From Candidatus Lokiarchaeota archaeon (GTDB lineage Archaea; Asgardarchaeota; Thorarchaeia; Thorarchaeales; Thorarchaeaceae): a DNA stretch of 64,000 nt. A program made the position numbers and the translations under genes. A model generated the notes under the pieces. It saw only the letters and a list, made by a program, of their open reading frames with translations, did not search any database and was not told the DNA's origin. Of this stretch, positions 62,064 through 64,000 are shown piece by piece; positions within the stretch are counted from its first letter, which is position 1, and each line of letters begins with the position of its first letter. The stretch lies in NCBI GenBank assembly GCA_014730275.1, contig WJIL01000016.1, positions 1 through 64,000 on the forward strand, written 5' to 3'.

Positions 62064-62804
62064 ATGGTTCTTTTTTGGATTATAGCAAGTTGCTTTGCAA
62101 TGAGTTTGATTGCATGGGTTGGCCTACTTACCTTGTCAATCAGAGAAGAGTTACTACAGAAGATTCTTCTCCCTCTCGTGGCGTTTTCAGCTGGTTCATT
62201 GCTGGGCGGGGCATTTCTACATCTCATCCCCGAAACCGTAAAGGAAACCGGTGGATCTATTGATATCTTCGTCTGGCTCCTTGTCGGTTTTTCTATCTTC
62301 TTCCTCCTAGAACAAATTCTCGAATGGCACCACTGTCATCGCATCCCATCAAATCACAAGAAGCCGGTAAGCTATCTGATTTTGGTTGCTGACGGTCTAC
62401 ACAATCTGATAGGTGGGTTAGCTATAGCTGGTTCTTTCTTGGTCAGCATCCCAATAGGCATAGTTACATGGATTGCCGCAGCGGCCCACGAAATTCCACA
62501 GGAATTAGGCGATTTCGGAATACTCTTGCATAGTGGCTGGGACAAGATGAAGGCTCTCACGTTCAATTTCTTCTCCGCATTGACTATCATGATTGGAGGA
62601 TTGATTACCTACTTTGCGTCAGCGAGCTTACCAACAACATTCCTCTTACCGTTCGCAGCGGGCAATTTCATCTACATCGCATCATCCGACTTGATACCTG
62701 AAGTTAAACATGGCGAGAGTATCTCCAAAGGCATAGGGTATTTCCTCTGCTTTGTTGCTGGGAATGTACTAATACTCGCAGTTAGAATCATATTCGCACT
62801 GTAA
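62064..62804 (+). CDS. ZIP family metal transporter
   Basis: This is a 246-residue membrane protein with about eight helices. The two metal-binding helices are visible as DGLHNLIGGLAI and AAHEIPQELGDFGIL, the binuclear site of ZIP carriers. A His-containing loop (EWHHCHRIPSNHKK) lies between helices 3 and 4. It would import Zn or other divalent metals. It is convergent with the iron-sulfur subunit gene 7 bases away. Confidence 0.87.
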   Translation: MVLFWIIASCFAMSLIAWVGLLTLSIREELLQKILLPLVAFSAGSLLGGAFLHLIPETVKETGGSIDIFVWLLVGFSIFFLLEQILEWHHCHRIPSNHKKPVSYLILVADGLHNLIGGLAIAGSFLVSIPIGIVTWIAAAAHEIPQELGDFGILLHSGWDKMKALTFNFFSALTIMIGGLITYFASASLPTTFLLPFAAGNFIYIASSDLIPEVKHGESISKGIGYFLCFVAGNVLILAVRIIFAL

Positions 62805-62811
62805 TCAATGA

Positions 62812-64000
62812 CTACCCTTTACGGAAATCTATCGAAGAAATATCCAAGAATACATCATCTATGTTGCTTTCTTCATCTGTAATTGCCAGTAGTGGCGGGG
62901 GTTCTTCCTCATCAATGCCTGGCGTGTATTCAAAGATACTACTGAGCCTCTTGTGGACTATAGTGAACAATTTTGTTAAAGGTAATTCCATTGGACAAGC
63001 ATCCTGACATTGACCGCAGTTGACACACGAATCAGCAACATGCGAGAGCCGTGTAAGTGGAAACAGGGCATTTGGTGGTATTACCCCTTTCTTCAAAACG
63101 TCTCTATTTGCCTCTAGAATACAATTATCACAGTAGCAGATTGGACATGCATCTCTACAACCAAAACATTTCACGCATTTTCCAAACTCCTCCATCCAAT
63201 AGTTAAATCTCTCTTGTTGACTCAGTTCCTCTAGTGGTTTCAGGTCATGCTCAATCCATTGTTGCGAATTCTGAATTTCTGTCTGATTCTTCTTCTCACG
63301 CAGTTCAATGCTCTCTCGATCAGGAGATTCAATCTGAATGAAGCCGCCCTCTACTGCTTCGTGAATCAATGTTTTCCCTTTCTCGGAACATGCTTCAACG
63401 AATGTCCAGTCGCCTCCTACATTCTCGGTTCCCCATTTTCCACAGGCCAAGTCAGCCATGGTTGGGATATTGAATTCACATCTTCTGCAGTTCTCTCGAC
63501 GACCGTAACCTTTGCTTTCAAGCTCTGAGAGTGGCCTAGAAATCTTGGTTCCATCTTCAAGAGTGATGGTCAGCGTCTCATCATCAATATCTTCCATGAC
63601 GACTTCACTTGGTCTAACTTCAAACTCCTTTCTGAGCATTTCTTTGGCTACAGTTGGTGAAAGAGAACCTGTACAATTCAATCCCACAAGATATAGTTCA
63701 TCCAGTTCAATTTGATTTCTTTTCTGTAACTCTATGATTGCCCTAATGTCACACGGCTTGCCAACTACCGCTAGGTTTCTGACAGAACATTCATCAAGAT
63801 ATGTGTTGATAAAACGGGCAATATTCGGTGTGGAACAATGAAGCGAGCCGGAGGTATTACTCAACTCTGCTGATTCTGTAATTAGAACAGGAACCCCTGA
63901 ATATCTATCTCCGTTCATGGCCTTTACCGCAACTACGCCATCGACTCTCTCTGTGTCTAATACGAATTTAAGAACAGAAGTGACAGCACCACCATGTTCC
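62812..64000 (-). CDS. Partial FrhB/FdhB-type F420-linked flavo-iron-sulfur subunit (runs off right edge)
   Basis: The frame is open through the right edge: before the in-frame ATG at 63918 it continues as EHGGAVTSVLKFVLDTERVD and on, a clear FrhB N-terminal segment, so the gene is partial. The FrhB domain has CRRCEFNIPTMADLACGKWG. The C-terminus adds two ferredoxin-type clusters, CVKCFGCRDACPICYC and CVNCGQCQDACP, as in FdhB. These proteins pass electrons between coenzyme F420, formate dehydrogenase or hydrogenase, and Hdr complexes. The start lies outside the window. Confidence 0.85.
   Translation of the reverse strand, partial: EHGGAVTSVLKFVLDTERVDGVVAVKAMNGDRYSGVPVLITESAELSNTSGSLHCSTPNIARFINTYLDECSVRNLAVVGKPCDIRAIIELQKRNQIELDELYLVGLNCTGSLSPTVAKEMLRKEFEVRPSEVVMEDIDDETLTITLEDGTKISRPLSELESKGYGRRENCRRCEFNIPTMADLACGKWGTENVGGDWTFVEACSEKGKTLIHEAVEGGFIQIESPDRESIELREKKNQTEIQNSQQWIEHDLKPLEELSQQERFNYWMEEFGKCVKCFGCRDACPICYCDNCILEANRDVLKKGVIPPNALFPLTRLSHVADSCVNCGQCQDACPMELPLTKLFTIVHKRLSSIFEYTPGIDEEEPPPLLAITDEESNIDDVFLDISSIDFRKG

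Overview
This window is archaeal chromosomal DNA with a viral- or plasmid-like block at its left end. The archaeal assignment rests on the proteasome-exosome-prefoldin superoperon (psmA, SBDS, rrp4, rrp41, rrp42, rpl37ae, Brix, pcc1, pfdB), PCNA, 2-oxoacid:ferredoxin and heterodisulfide-reductase type redox proteins, and promoters with a TATA box about 26-29 nt before the start codon. Two features point to an Asgard archaeon, most like Thorarchaeota: leucine-rich-repeat proteins with an 'IDLxPLxNC' unit, and surface proteins on Thr-rich stalks with a C-terminal membrane anchor. That lineage is an inference; no rRNA gene or lineage-specific marker is present.

Layout. Bases 1-3914 are a tight cassette of small unknown genes, with a PCNA homologue, a partial phage GP88-like protein on the other strand and two near-identical promoter/start cassettes with palindromes. 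It looks like part of an integrated virus or plasmid. Next come a large LRR protein (4014-5579) and the orphaned C-terminus of an acyl-CoA ligase (5654-5994), which marks a junction. From 6.1 to 19.97 kb are ordinary housekeeping and sensory genes: a histidine kinase, gamma carbonic anhydrase, a double Lrp/AsnC regulator, a PH-domain protein, S-adenosylhomocysteine hydrolase, two MFS carriers, korDA and a stalked surface protein.

From 20 to 40 kb is a redox island. It holds three HdrB/HdrC pairs, two tandem-domain HdrA proteins (one fused to MvhD) and a complete four-gene group 3b-type NAD(P)-linked [NiFe] hydrogenase. A second PCNA gene and a small HARP-like protein sit between Hdr genes. 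At 42-45.4 kb a cluster-9 metal ABC transporter is controlled by a protein with the exact nickel-ligand spacing of NikR, which suggests that it feeds nickel to the hydrogenase.

From 46 to 53.4 kb is the information-processing superoperon. After it come an ECF transporter energising module, a class II photolyase, urocanase, a membrane-anchored PQQ-type sugar dehydrogenase and a ZIP transporter. A FrhB/FdhB-type flavo-iron-sulfur subunit runs off the right edge. I found no tRNA, rRNA, CRISPR array or insertion sequence.
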